64,000 bases of DNA from Acidimicrobiia bacterium. GTDB taxonomy: Bacteria > Actinomycetota > Acidimicrobiia > Spongiisociales > UBA5794. Location of the stretch: positions 62,001-126,000 of the forward strand of contig JALSQW010000046.1 of NCBI GenBank assembly GCA_026985095.1. Direction: 5' to 3'. The position numbers and the translations under genes are program-made. The notes beneath the pieces are model-generated. The model saw only the letters and a program-made list of their open reading frames with translations. It was not told where the DNA came from and made no database searches. Each line of letters begins with the position of its first letter. The first letter of the stretch is position 1. Positions 16,898 through 24,990 of the stretch are shown here, piece by piece.

Positions 16898-18910
16898 GTG
16901 AGCGACGCGACGGGGGACCATCCTCATCCGGGCGATCCCTGGCATCCCGACTGGCATGGCCCGGGCGAGGAGGAGGACGATCTGTTCACGGTCCCGGAGC
17001 CGGAACCGGGCGAAGGTCGAGCCGGCTTCCTGAGCAGGCTCCTGGGCCGCCGCCGGAGCGAAGGCGACCTCGACGACCCCGGTTCCTCGGTGGACGGTTC
17101 CTCGGTGGACCATCTCTACGACGATCTCCGCGTCGACGAGCCGTCGGCGACCGACGGCGACGACCAGAAGATGCCCGAAGCGAGCGGCGAGCAGGTAGCG
17201 TCCGTCCCCATGGACGGCGACGGTCACGGAGAGACACTCGATTTCGACGACTGGCTCGAGGGTGACGAGACGGCGGAGCTCCCCGTGGTGTCCGCCGATG
17301 AGCCCGAGTCCGATCCGGAGCCCGAGCCCGAGCCCGAGCCCGAACCGCTGGCGGGGCCAGGGCCCGAGCCCGAGCCGGAACCCGAGCCGGAGCCGGAGCC
17401 CGAGTCGGAGGTGAAGGCTGGCTTCGAGACGCCGGCCATCGACCCGGAGTCGGACACGGAGCCGGAGGCCGAGATCGACCAGTGGCTGGCCTTCGTCGAC
17501 GGCGAGGTCCCGCCGGAGACCACGAGCGAGATCCCGGCGTCGCCGCGGTCGACGCCGGCGGCCGAGCTTCCCGACTGGATCGACGAGACGACCGAACTGG
17601 AGGCCATCGCCGTCGCACCCGACGAGGACCGCTCCGACGACACCGACGAGCTGGTGGCGCTCGTCCACGGCCCCGACGATGCCGACGTGGTCGAGCAGAC
17701 CTGGAGCGTCGACGCCCTCGAATGGGAGGGTGACGCCGAGGATCCGGCCGAGCCCCGCGACCCACAGGCCGAAGAGCCGGCGCCCGAGGACGGCACCCCG
17801 CCGGTGTTCGATCAAGAGGAGGACACCGGCGAGCTCCCCGTCGTCGACGTCGAAGGCGAAGAGTTCGTGCTCGCCGCCGAGGAACTCGAGTACGCCGAGT
17901 TCACCGACGTCGAGGACCTCGCCGAGGACGCGTACGTCCACGCCTCCACGCGGGACCACGCCGACCTCGCCGAGGCGATCGCCATCGCCGCGGAGGAGGA
18001 CACCGAACAGGTCGCCGTCGCTGCCGCCATCCCCGGACTCGAATCCGGCGTGGTCGGATTCGACGACGTCGTCGCCGCAGAACGTGGCATCGAACCCGCC
18101 GCCGGAGGAGCGAGGGCCACCGACCTGGGTCTCCGCATCGGCACCGGGCTGCTTCTCGCCGCCGCCTTCGCCCTTTCGGTCTTCTGGCGGCCGGCGCTCG
18201 TCGTCCTCGCGCTCGGCGTGTTCGTCCTCACCGCGGGAGAGTTCTACGGGGCGTTGATGCGCCATCGGTACCGCCCCATGGCGCTGCTGGGATTCCTCGG
18301 GCTGCTCGCCGCGGCGGGCGGAACGATCCGCTGGGGGGTCGTCGTCATCCCGCTCGCCCTCGCCGTCACCCTGACCGTCCTGCTGCTCTACTACGCGGTG
18401 GTCCCCAACCGTGTCGAGCCCATGGCCGGGGTCTCCTCCACCATGCTCGTGCTCGCCTGGATCGGCGGCTCGACCGCCTTCGCCTACCCGATCATCGGCG
18501 CCGAGCGATACCGGCCCCTCGTCCTCGGCCTCGTTGCCATCGTCGTGCTCACCGACGTCGCCCAGTACTTCGTCGGCCGGAACCTGGGTCGACGGAAGCT
18601 GGCGCCCGTCCTGTCACCCAAGAAGACGATCGAAGGCCTCGTCGGCGGGGTCGTGGTCGCCCTCACCCTCGGCGCCGCGCTCGGGTTCGTCGAACCCTTC
18701 GACCTCGGCTCCGGCTTGGCGCTCGGTGCCATCGTCGCCGTGTTCGCTCCGCTCGGGGACCTGGCGGTCTCTGCGGTGAAGCGATCGCTCGGGATCAAGG
18801 ACATGGGGTCGATCCTGCCCGGACACGGTGGCCTCCTGGATCGGATCGACGGTCTGGTGTTCGTCATCCCCGTGGCGTGGGCGGCCTTCACGTGGGCGGG
18901 GCTCCTCTGA
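16898..18910 (+). CDS. cdsA: Phosphatidate cytidylyltransferase with about 405-residue acidic N-terminal region
   Basis: Makes CDP-diacylglycerol, precursor of all membrane phospholipids. The C-terminal 260 residues (from about 408) form a normal multi-pass CdsA: hydrophobic segments from LGLRIGTGLLLAAAFAL onward and the signature SAVKRSLGIKDMGSILPGHG with LLDRIDGL. Usual CdsA length is 260-300; here residues 1 to about 405 are Asp/Glu/Pro-rich, predicted disordered and cytoplasmic. They include a Glu-Pro dipeptide tract (about 138-171) and repeated (T)(A/G)ELPVV motifs near 126 and 310. The frame is continuous with no internal start signal near the catalytic part. The GTG start has only a weak GAGGAC site. 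dxr overlaps the 3' end. Confidence 0.93.
   Translation: MSDATGDHPHPGDPWHPDWHGPGEEEDDLFTVPEPEPGEGRAGFLSRLLGRRRSEGDLDDPGSSVDGSSVDHLYDDLRVDEPSATDGDDQKMPEASGEQVASVPMDGDGHGETLDFDDWLEGDETAELPVVSADEPESDPEPEPEPEPEPLAGPGPEPEPEPEPEPEPESEVKAGFETPAIDPESDTEPEAEIDQWLAFVDGEVPPETTSEIPASPRSTPAAELPDWIDETTELEAIAVAPDEDRSDDTDELVALVHGPDDADVVEQTWSVDALEWEGDAEDPAEPRDPQAEEPAPEDGTPPVFDQEEDTGELPVVDVEGEEFVLAAEELEYAEFTDVEDLAEDAYVHASTRDHADLAEAIAIAAEEDTEQVAVAAAIPGLESGVVGFDDVVAAERGIEPAAGGARATDLGLRIGTGLLLAAAFALSVFWRPALVVLALGVFVLTAGEFYGALMRHRYRPMALLGFLGLLAAAGGTIRWGVVVIPLALAVTLTVLLLYYAVVPNRVEPMAGVSSTMLVLAWIGGSTAFAYPIIGAERYRPLVLGLVAIVVLTDVAQYFVGRNLGRRKLAPVLSPKKTIEGLVGGVVVALTLGAALGFVEPFDLGSGLALGAIVAVFAPLGDLAVSAVKRSLGIKDMGSILPGHGGLLDRIDGLVFVIPVAWAAFTWAGLL
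17311..17410 (+). repeat. Glu-Pro dipeptide tandem repeat inside cdsA
   Basis: About 100 bases of six-base units (GAGCCC/GAGCCG/GAACCC variants) encoding alternating Glu-Pro, interrupted once by LAGPG. A coding microsatellite in the disordered N-terminal region of the CdsA protein; length is likely to vary between strains by slippage. It lacks the spacer structure of a CRISPR array. Confidence 0.85.
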
Positions 18911-20049
18911 AACCGGTCGTCGTCCTCGGCGCGACGGGATCCATCGGGCGCCAGACGATCGAGGTCGCCGAGCGCCTCGAACGTCCCGTCGTCGGACTCG
19001 CCGCCGGGCATGTGTCCGAAGCGCTCATCGAGCTCGCCGCCGCCCTTCCCGACGCGGCCGTCGCCGTCGCGGACCCGAAGGCGAGCCAGGACGTCCCTCC
19101 CGCCCTCACCGGCAGGATCGCGTTCGGTCCCGATGCGGTCGACGAGTTGGCTCGCCTCCCCGGCGCCACCATCGTCAACGGTATCGTCGGGTCGGCCGGG
19201 CTCCCTCCCACCTTGGCGGCATTGACGGCCGGCAACGAGGTGGCGCTGGCCAACAAGGAGTCCCTCGTGGCTGGAGGACCGCTGGTGGCTGCCGCGCTCG
19301 AGCGGGGCGGGTCGCTGATCCCGGTCGACAGCGAGCACTCCGCCATCTGGCAGTGTCTGGCCGGCGAAGATCCCGCCACCGTCGCACGGCTCATCGTGAC
19401 GGCCTCCGGTGGACCGTTCCGGGGTCGGGCCGCCGCCGAGCTCGAGACCGTGACCCCGACGGACGCCCTGGCACATCCCACATGGCAGATGGGGCCGAGG
19501 ATCACCATCGATTCGGCCACCCTCATGAACAAGGCGTTCGAGGTGATCGAAGCCCACTGGCTCTTCGCGATCCCCTACGAACGGATCGACGTGGTGGTCC
19601 ACCCCCAGAGCTTCGTCCATTCCCTCGTGGAGTTCGTCGACGGCACCGTCAAGGCCGAGGTCGGTCCGCCCGACATGCGGAAACCGATCCAGTACGCCCT
19701 CACCCATCCACGTCGGAGACCCGCCCCTCACCCTCCCCTCGATCTGGTCGGTCGGATGCTCACCTTCGAGGTGCCGGATCGGGCCGTCTTCCCTTGCCTC
19801 GAGCTCGGATACGAAGCCGGCCGACGCGGGGGAGTGGCGACCGCGGTGCTCAACGCCGCCGACGAGGTCGCCGTCGAGGCGTTCCTCGACGGGGCGATCG
19901 GGTTCCGAGCCATCGCCCGGGTCATCGAGCGAACCCTCGACGGTTTCCCCGATCGTGTGCCGGTCTCGCTCGAGGATGTCCTCGACGCGGACCGCCAGGC
20001 GAGGGAGCGGGCACGCCAGGCCGTCGCACGGGAGGCATCCCGCAGGTAG
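18892..20049 (+). CDS. dxr: 1-deoxy-D-xylulose 5-phosphate reductoisomerase
   Basis: Second enzyme of the MEP isoprenoid pathway, NADPH-dependent (about 385 residues). Seen are the Rossmann GATGSIGRQT, LANKESLVAGG, the metal/substrate block VDSEHSAIWQ, TASGGPFRG, HPTWQMGPRITIDSATLMNKAFEVIEAHWLF and VVHPQSFVHSLVEF. The gene starts inside the end of cdsA; GTG codons at 18877 and 18892 are both in frame, and neither has a clear ribosome site, so the exact start is uncertain. It is followed by rseP and ispG, a common actinobacterial cluster that places two MEP genes in one operon. Confidence 0.95.
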   Translation: MGGAPLKPVVVLGATGSIGRQTIEVAERLERPVVGLAAGHVSEALIELAAALPDAAVAVADPKASQDVPPALTGRIAFGPDAVDELARLPGATIVNGIVGSAGLPPTLAALTAGNEVALANKESLVAGGPLVAAALERGGSLIPVDSEHSAIWQCLAGEDPATVARLIVTASGGPFRGRAAAELETVTPTDALAHPTWQMGPRITIDSATLMNKAFEVIEAHWLFAIPYERIDVVVHPQSFVHSLVEFVDGTVKAEVGPPDMRKPIQYALTHPRRRPAPHPPLDLVGRMLTFEVPDRAVFPCLELGYEAGRRGGVATAVLNAADEVAVEAFLDGAIGFRAIARVIERTLDGFPDRVPVSLEDVLDADRQARERARQAVAREASRR

Positions 20050-20096
20050 GCATCCTCGGCCGGTAGCGTATCGCCCGCACACGACCTGGAGGAAAC

Positions 20097-21254
20097 GTGG
20101 GCGCCATCGTCGTCCTCATCGGCATCGCTCTCATGATCATCGTCCACGAGGGCGCCCACTTCGCCGCCGCCAAGGCGTTCGGCATGAAGGCGACCGAGGC
20201 GTTCTTCGGGTTCGGACCCACGCTGTGGTCGGTCCGCCGCGGGGAGACCGAGTACGGCATCAAGGCCATCCCCCTGGGCGGGTACGTCAAGATCATCGGG
20301 ATGAACCCGTTCGAGGAGGTCGCCCCCGACGAGGAGGAACGGACCTACCGCACGGCGCCGTTCTGGAAGAAGTCGGTGGTGGTCCTCGCCGGCATCGCGT
20401 CGCATCTGGTGGTCGCGTTCGCCTTGTTCTTCATCGTTACCGCCGCATACGGTGTCCCGAAGACCGGCCCAGATGGCGGACCTGTCCCGACCACCGTCGT
20501 CGCCGCGGTGAGCGCCGTCACCCCCGACGGCGAGCCTTCCCCGGCGGCAGCCGCCGGTGTGCGGCCGGGGGACCGGATCGTGGAGGTCGACGGGCGCCCG
20601 ATCGAGTCGTGGAGCGACTTCACCGAGGAGGTCGCGAGCCGACCCGGTGCCGACGTCGAGGTCGTCATCGAACGAGACGGGACCCGCATCCCGCTGCAGG
20701 TGACGCTCGCCACCATCCAGCGGCCGGTCGTCGTCGACGGGGAGATCGTCACCGGCGACGACGGCGAGCCGATCACCGAGACCGTCGGGTTCTTCGGCGT
20801 GTCGCCCGAACTCGAGACCGAACGCCCCGATGTCGTCGCCGCCGTTGGCATCGCCGCTCGCGACATGCGTGTCGCCGTCGAGCAATCCGTGGTCGGCCTG
20901 TGGCAGCTCGTCGCCAACTTCGGGAAGGTCGTGGGAGCCATCTTCGGGGGCAACGACGAGATCCTCGACGAGGTCCGGCCGATCTCCCCGATCGGGCTGG
21001 TCCGTATCGCCGGACCGGTCGAGTCGAGCCTCGTCCTGCTCGCCCTCGTCAACGTGTTCGTGGCGGTCCTCAACGTCGTGCCGCTCTATCCCCTCGACGG
21101 GGGCCATTTCGCCGTGGCGCTCTACGAGAAGGTCACCGGGCGGGAGCCGGACGTCCGCAAGCTCATGCCCGTGGCCGTGGTCGTGTTCGGGTTCATCGTC
21201 ATGCTGGGCCTGATCGGCATCTACCTCGACATCTTCAAACCCATCCAGCTCTGA
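20097..21254 (+). CDS. rseP: Site-2 intramembrane metalloprotease RseP/Rip1
   Basis: Zinc protease that cuts transmembrane anti-sigma factors or signal peptides within the membrane (385 residues). HEGAH at residues 17-21 lies in the first hydrophobic segment and gives the two zinc His and catalytic Glu; the third ligand is in NVVPLYPLDGGHF near 333. A PDZ domain occupies roughly 130-225 (GVRPGDRIVEVDGRPIESWSD). The GTG start is preceded by TGGAGGAAAC. TAGCGT at 20064-20069 could serve as a -10. The neighbours dxr and ispG match mycobacterial rip1 context. Confidence 0.95.
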   Translation: MGAIVVLIGIALMIIVHEGAHFAAAKAFGMKATEAFFGFGPTLWSVRRGETEYGIKAIPLGGYVKIIGMNPFEEVAPDEEERTYRTAPFWKKSVVVLAGIASHLVVAFALFFIVTAAYGVPKTGPDGGPVPTTVVAAVSAVTPDGEPSPAAAAGVRPGDRIVEVDGRPIESWSDFTEEVASRPGADVEVVIERDGTRIPLQVTLATIQRPVVVDGEIVTGDDGEPITETVGFFGVSPELETERPDVVAAVGIAARDMRVAVEQSVVGLWQLVANFGKVVGAIFGGNDEILDEVRPISPIGLVRIAGPVESSLVLLALVNVFVAVLNVVPLYPLDGGHFAVALYEKVTGREPDVRKLMPVAVVVFGFIVMLGLIGIYLDIFKPIQL

Positions 21255-21358
21255 GGCCCATGGGACGCGGACCCCGGCGGCCGGAGCCGGAGCGCCCGGT
21301 CCCCGACGACGGGGCGCATCGATCCTCCAGCGCGGTCCACGGGCCTACCATTGCGGGG

Positions 21359-22582
21359 ATGACCACACGTCGAGCCACCCGCCAGATCCACGTCGGACCG
21401 GTCGCGGTCGGCGGCGGGGCTCCGGTGTCGGTCCAGTCGATGACGACGACCAAGACCGCCGACGTCGACGGCACCCTGGCCCAGATCTACGCCCTGTCGG
21501 GCGCAGGCGCGGACATCGTCCGGGTCACCTGCAACGACGTGGCCGCGGCGCAGGGTCTCGCCGAGATGATCCCCCGGTCGCCGGTGCCCATCGTGGCCGA
21601 TATCCACTTCCAGTACCGCCTCGCCCTGGCGGCCATCGAGGCGGGAGTGGCCGGGCTGCGGCTCAACCCGGGCAACATCCGCAAGGAATCCCACATCAAG
21701 GCGGTCGCGGCGGCGGCAGCCGCCGCCGGCATCCCCATCCGGGTCGGAGTGAACGCCGGCTCCCTCGACAAGGACATCCTCGCCGCCCACGGCGGACCGG
21801 TCCCCGAAGCGCTCGTCGAGTCCGCCCTCACCGAGATCCGTTACCTGGAGGAGGTCGGCTTCCACGACATCAAGATCTCCGTCAAGCATTCCCATGTCCC
21901 GTCGATGGTGGCGGCGTACCGGCTGCTGGCCGACGCCGTCGAGTACCCGTTGCACCTCGGCGTCACCGAGGCCGGCCCACCGCCCGGTGGCCTCATCAAG
22001 TCCGTCGCCGGGATCGCGTCGCTCCTCCTCGACGGGATCGGCGACACCATCCGGTTCTCGCTCACCGCCGACCCGGTGGAGGAAGCGAAAGCGGGCAGAT
22101 CCCTTCTCGAGTACCTCGGGCTCCGAGAACGGCGAGGGCTCGACCTGATCGCCTGCCCCTCGTGTGGGCGGGCCGATGTCGACGTCATCGGGGTCGTCGA
22201 GCGAGCCAGGGCGGCCCTCGAAGACGCCGGTCTTCCCATCCAGGTGGCGATCATGGGATGCGTCGTCAACGGCCCCGGTGAGGCTCGAGAGGCCGATATC
22301 GGGATCGCCGCGGGCCGGGGGAAGGGCCACCTGTTCATCAAGGGGGAGGTCGTCAGGGTCGTCGACGAAGGGTCGATGGTGGAGGCTCTCGTCGAGGAGG
22401 CGCAACGGCTCGTCGACGAAGGCGTCGAGGCCCGGCTCGCAGCCAAGGACGTCACCGCGGCCGATCTGGCCGAGGAGACGCGGCTCGAGCTGATCGGGAT
22501 CCAGGGTGACGCCAACGCGACGGCGCGGCGCCGGGCCGCGGTCGCCGAGGTCGCCGAAGGCACCGCCGGCCGAGACCGGTAA
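21359..22582 (+). CDS. ispG: 4-hydroxy-3-methylbut-2-enyl diphosphate synthase
   Basis: Iron-sulfur enzyme of the MEP pathway converting MEcPP to HMBPP (407 residues). Visible are VQSMTTTKTADV, DIHFQYRLAL, LRLNPGNI, KISVKHS and the [4Fe-4S] ligands in ACPSCGR and IMGCVVNGPGEAREADIGIA. TACCAT at 21346-21351 lies seven bases before the ATG with no Shine-Dalgarno, so an independent leaderless transcript is likely even though the gene follows rseP. The C-terminus runs about 20 residues past the conserved core. Confidence 0.96.
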   Translation: MTTRRATRQIHVGPVAVGGGAPVSVQSMTTTKTADVDGTLAQIYALSGAGADIVRVTCNDVAAAQGLAEMIPRSPVPIVADIHFQYRLALAAIEAGVAGLRLNPGNIRKESHIKAVAAAAAAAGIPIRVGVNAGSLDKDILAAHGGPVPEALVESALTEIRYLEEVGFHDIKISVKHSHVPSMVAAYRLLADAVEYPLHLGVTEAGPPPGGLIKSVAGIASLLLDGIGDTIRFSLTADPVEEAKAGRSLLEYLGLRERRGLDLIACPSCGRADVDVIGVVERARAALEDAGLPIQVAIMGCVVNGPGEAREADIGIAAGRGKGHLFIKGEVVRVVDEGSMVEALVEEAQRLVDEGVEARLAAKDVTAADLAEETRLELIGIQGDANATARRRAAVAEVAEGTAGRDR

Positions 22583-22614
22583 GCTCTCGGCCCGACCACA
22601 AGAGGGAGACCGCA

Positions 22615-24333
22615 GTGCGTTGGTCCGAGGCATTCATCCCCACCTTGCGCGACGACCCGGCAGACGCCGAGGCCGCCAGCCACCGGCTCTTGGTGCGTGC
22701 GGGGTTCATCCGCCAGCTCATGGCCGGCGTGTACTCCATGTTGCCGCTGGGGTTCCGGGTCCGGGGGAAGGTCATGCAGATCATCCGAGAGGAGATCGAA
22801 GCCATCGGCGGACAGGAGTTCCTGCTCCCCGAGCTGCATCCGCGGGAGATCTGGGAACGAACCGGCCGGCTCGAGGGGATGAAGGACATCCTCTTCACGC
22901 TGGAGGACTCCCGCGGTGGCGACCTCGTCCTCGGCCCCACCCACGAGGAGATCTTCACGACGATCGCGGGCGAGCTGACGTCGTACAGGCAACTCCCTCA
23001 GTTGTGGTACCAGATCCAGACGAAGTTCCGCGATGAGCCTCGCCCGAAGGCTGGGCTCCTGCGGGTACGCGAGTTCACCATGAAGGACTCCTACAGCTTC
23101 GATATCGACGCGGAGGGGCTCGACCGGCAGTTCGACGCCCACTTCGACGCGTACACGCGGATCTTCCGACGGCTCGGCCTCCCGGCCATCCCCGTCGTGG
23201 CCTCCTCGGGGGCCATGGGCGGCTCGGGTTCCGTCGAGTTCATGGTGGCCTCCGAGGCCGGCGAGGACGACGTTGCACACTGCGAGAGCTGCGGGTACGC
23301 GGCCAACGTGGAACGGGCGACCGCCCGACCCCCCGCCGTCGATGACGGCGAAGGCGCCGCGGCCCCCGAACGGTTCCCGACACCGGGGGTCCGGACGATC
23401 GCCGATCTCGAGACGTTCCCCGGAGGCGCCGAGGCGGCCCGGCAGATCAAGACCCTCGTCTACATCGTCGACGGCGAACCGACCGTCGTGCTCCTCCGCG
23501 GCGACGACGCGTTGATGGAGCAGAAACTGCAGGACGTCACCGGAGCCGTCGAGGTCCGACCGGCCACCGGATCCGAGATCGTCGAGCTCCTCGGGGCGTC
23601 TCCGGGGAGCCTCGGCGCCGTCGGCCTGCGGGACGTGCGGATCCTGGCCGACGAGGCACTGCGCGGGCGGCGCAACATGACCACCGGCGCCAACATCGAC
23701 GACCATCATCTCCGCGGCGTCGACGTCGAACGCGACATCGCGGTCAGCGAATGGGTCGACGTCCGGACCGTCCGGCCCGGCGAGCCGTGTCCGAGCTGCG
23801 GTGCTCCTCTCGAGGTGTTCCGGGCCATCGAAGCGGGCCACATCTTCAGGCTCGGCACGACGTACTCCGAACCGCTCGGCGCCACGGTGCTGGACGCCGA
23901 AGGCAAGACGGTCCCGGTCATGATGGGATCGTACGGGATCGGGGTCGAGCGCAACATGGCCGCGGTCGTCGAGGTCCACCACGACGACAGGGGCATCGTC
24001 TGGCCGGTGTCGGTGGCGCCCTACGAGGCCGTGGTGACCATCGTCAAGGTTTCCGACACCGACAGTTGGGAGACCGGGAAGCGGATCTACGAGGAACTCC
24101 TCGCCCTCGGGGTGGACGCCATCGTCGACGACCGCGTAGAGCGTCCCGGCGTCAAGTTCAACGATGCCGAGCTCATCGGGTTCCCGTACCGGATCACCGT
24201 GGGACCTCGCGGTCTGGCCGACGGCGTCGTCGAAGTGACCGAACGCCGATCCGGCACCTCCGAGGAGGTGGTCGTGGCCGCGGCCGCGGCGCGGGTCGCC
24301 GACCAGATCGCGGCGGCCACGGCGCGTCCCTGA
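22615..24333 (+). CDS. proS: Prolyl-tRNA synthetase (bacterial type)
   Basis: Class II synthetase charging tRNA-Pro (572 residues, typical bacterial form). Motif 2 region (GPTHEEIFTTI, YRQLPQLWYQIQTKFRDEPRPKAGLLRVREFTMKD) and motif 3 (MMGSYGIGVERNMAAVVE) flank the editing insertion domain (about 225-400, with AHCESCGYAANVE and VFRAIEAGHIF). The anticodon-binding domain follows from about 455. GTG start with AGGGAGA upstream. It closes the dxr-rseP-ispG-proS block; a new promoter for rimP follows. Confidence 0.96.
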   Translation: MRWSEAFIPTLRDDPADAEAASHRLLVRAGFIRQLMAGVYSMLPLGFRVRGKVMQIIREEIEAIGGQEFLLPELHPREIWERTGRLEGMKDILFTLEDSRGGDLVLGPTHEEIFTTIAGELTSYRQLPQLWYQIQTKFRDEPRPKAGLLRVREFTMKDSYSFDIDAEGLDRQFDAHFDAYTRIFRRLGLPAIPVVASSGAMGGSGSVEFMVASEAGEDDVAHCESCGYAANVERATARPPAVDDGEGAAAPERFPTPGVRTIADLETFPGGAEAARQIKTLVYIVDGEPTVVLLRGDDALMEQKLQDVTGAVEVRPATGSEIVELLGASPGSLGAVGLRDVRILADEALRGRRNMTTGANIDDHHLRGVDVERDIAVSEWVDVRTVRPGEPCPSCGAPLEVFRAIEAGHIFRLGTTYSEPLGATVLDAEGKTVPVMMGSYGIGVERNMAAVVEVHHDDRGIVWPVSVAPYEAVVTIVKVSDTDSWETGKRIYEELLALGVDAIVDDRVERPGVKFNDAELIGFPYRITVGPRGLADGVVEVTERRSGTSEEVVVAAAAARVADQIAAATARP

Positions 24334-24390
24334 CGATCCACGACCAGCCACAGGCGGTCGCGGTCGAGACCGTCGGAACGCCTGCGCGCT

Positions 24391-24399
24391 TGGTATACT
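24391..24399 (+). promoter_or_regulatory. Extended -10 promoter for the rimP-nusA-infB operon
   Basis: TGG followed by TATACT is the best consensus extended -10 in the window. No good -35 is present. It lies 58 bases after the proS stop and would start transcription near 24406, giving an 87-base leader that contains the hairpin at 24430-24452. Confidence 0.6.
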
Positions 24400-24429
24400 C
24401 CGAGCCAACCAACCGAGGTGATCTCTTCT

Positions 24430-24452
24430 CGAGGTGGGCGTTGCCCGCCTCG
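24430..24452 (+). promoter_or_regulatory. rimP leader hairpin
   Basis: CGAGGTGGGC (24430-24439) pairs with GCCCGCCTCG (24443-24452) through ten pairs, one of them G-U, around a three-base loop, with no T-tract. A GC-rich hairpin just before rimP is a recurrent feature in many bacteria. It ends about 28 bases before the GAGGAGGAG ribosome site, so it could be a regulatory leader rather than a terminator. Confidence 0.55.
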
Positions 24453-24492
24453 TCGTGTGAAAGGACCACCTCGGCCGAGACGAGGAGGAGCA

Positions 24493-24990
24493 GTGGCCGA
24501 CACGGCGCAGCGCCTGTGGGGCGTGATCGAGCCGTACGTCGCCGCCGAAGGGATCGAGTTGGACGACATCGAGCTTCAGGGTGGCGGCGGAGCGCAGACG
24601 GTGCGGATCGTCGTCGACTCGCCCGAAGCGATCGACGTCGAACGGATCGCCGAGCTGTCACGCGGGATCTCCCGGCTCCTCGACACCGAGGACCTCATCG
24701 ACGGGTCGTACACCCTCGAGGTCAGCTCGCCGGGTCTCGAACGGAAGCTGAGGAGGCCCCGCCACTTCGAGAAGTCGATCGGCCGGGAGGTGAGGGTCAA
24801 GACCTTCGCCCCCGTCGGCGGGGATCGCCTCCATCGAGGCAGGTTGGTATCGGCCGACGACGAAGGGTTCGACGTCGAGATCGAAGGGACGCCGCGACGG
24901 ATCGCATACGACGACGTGGCGTCGGCCCGGACGGTGTTCGTCTGGGAGAAGGGCGCGAAGCCCGGCAAGAAGCGAAGTAGGAGAAGGTGA
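24493..24990 (+). CDS. rimP: Ribosome maturation factor RimP
   Basis: Assists 30S assembly (165 residues). Family blocks are LWGVIEPYVAAEGIELDDIEL, VRIVVDSPEAIDVERIAELSRGISRLLD and YTLEVSSPGLERKLRRPRHFEKSIGREVRVKT. The GTG start at 24493 has GAGGAGGAG two to three bases further upstream. The C-terminal KKRSRRR tail is basic. The stop overlaps the nusA GTG start (GTGA), as expected for the rimP-nusA-infB operon. Confidence 0.96.
   Translation: MADTAQRLWGVIEPYVAAEGIELDDIELQGGGGAQTVRIVVDSPEAIDVERIAELSRGISRLLDTEDLIDGSYTLEVSSPGLERKLRRPRHFEKSIGREVRVKTFAPVGGDRLHRGRLVSADDEGFDVEIEGTPRRIAYDDVASARTVFVWEKGAKPGKKRSRRR

Noticed and set aside
17311-17410. Possible CRISPR or intergenic repeat array
   Set aside because: The six-base units encode Glu-Pro in frame inside cdsA and have no unique spacers.
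19955-21358. Upstream part of the long ORF containing ispG, overlapping rseP
   Set aside because: Arg/His-rich product typical of an out-of-frame reading of rseP; ispG has its own start with a -10 at 21346.
21841-24408. 855-residue minus-strand ORF opposite ispG-proS
   Set aside because: Spans two recognised plus-strand genes and shows no domain.
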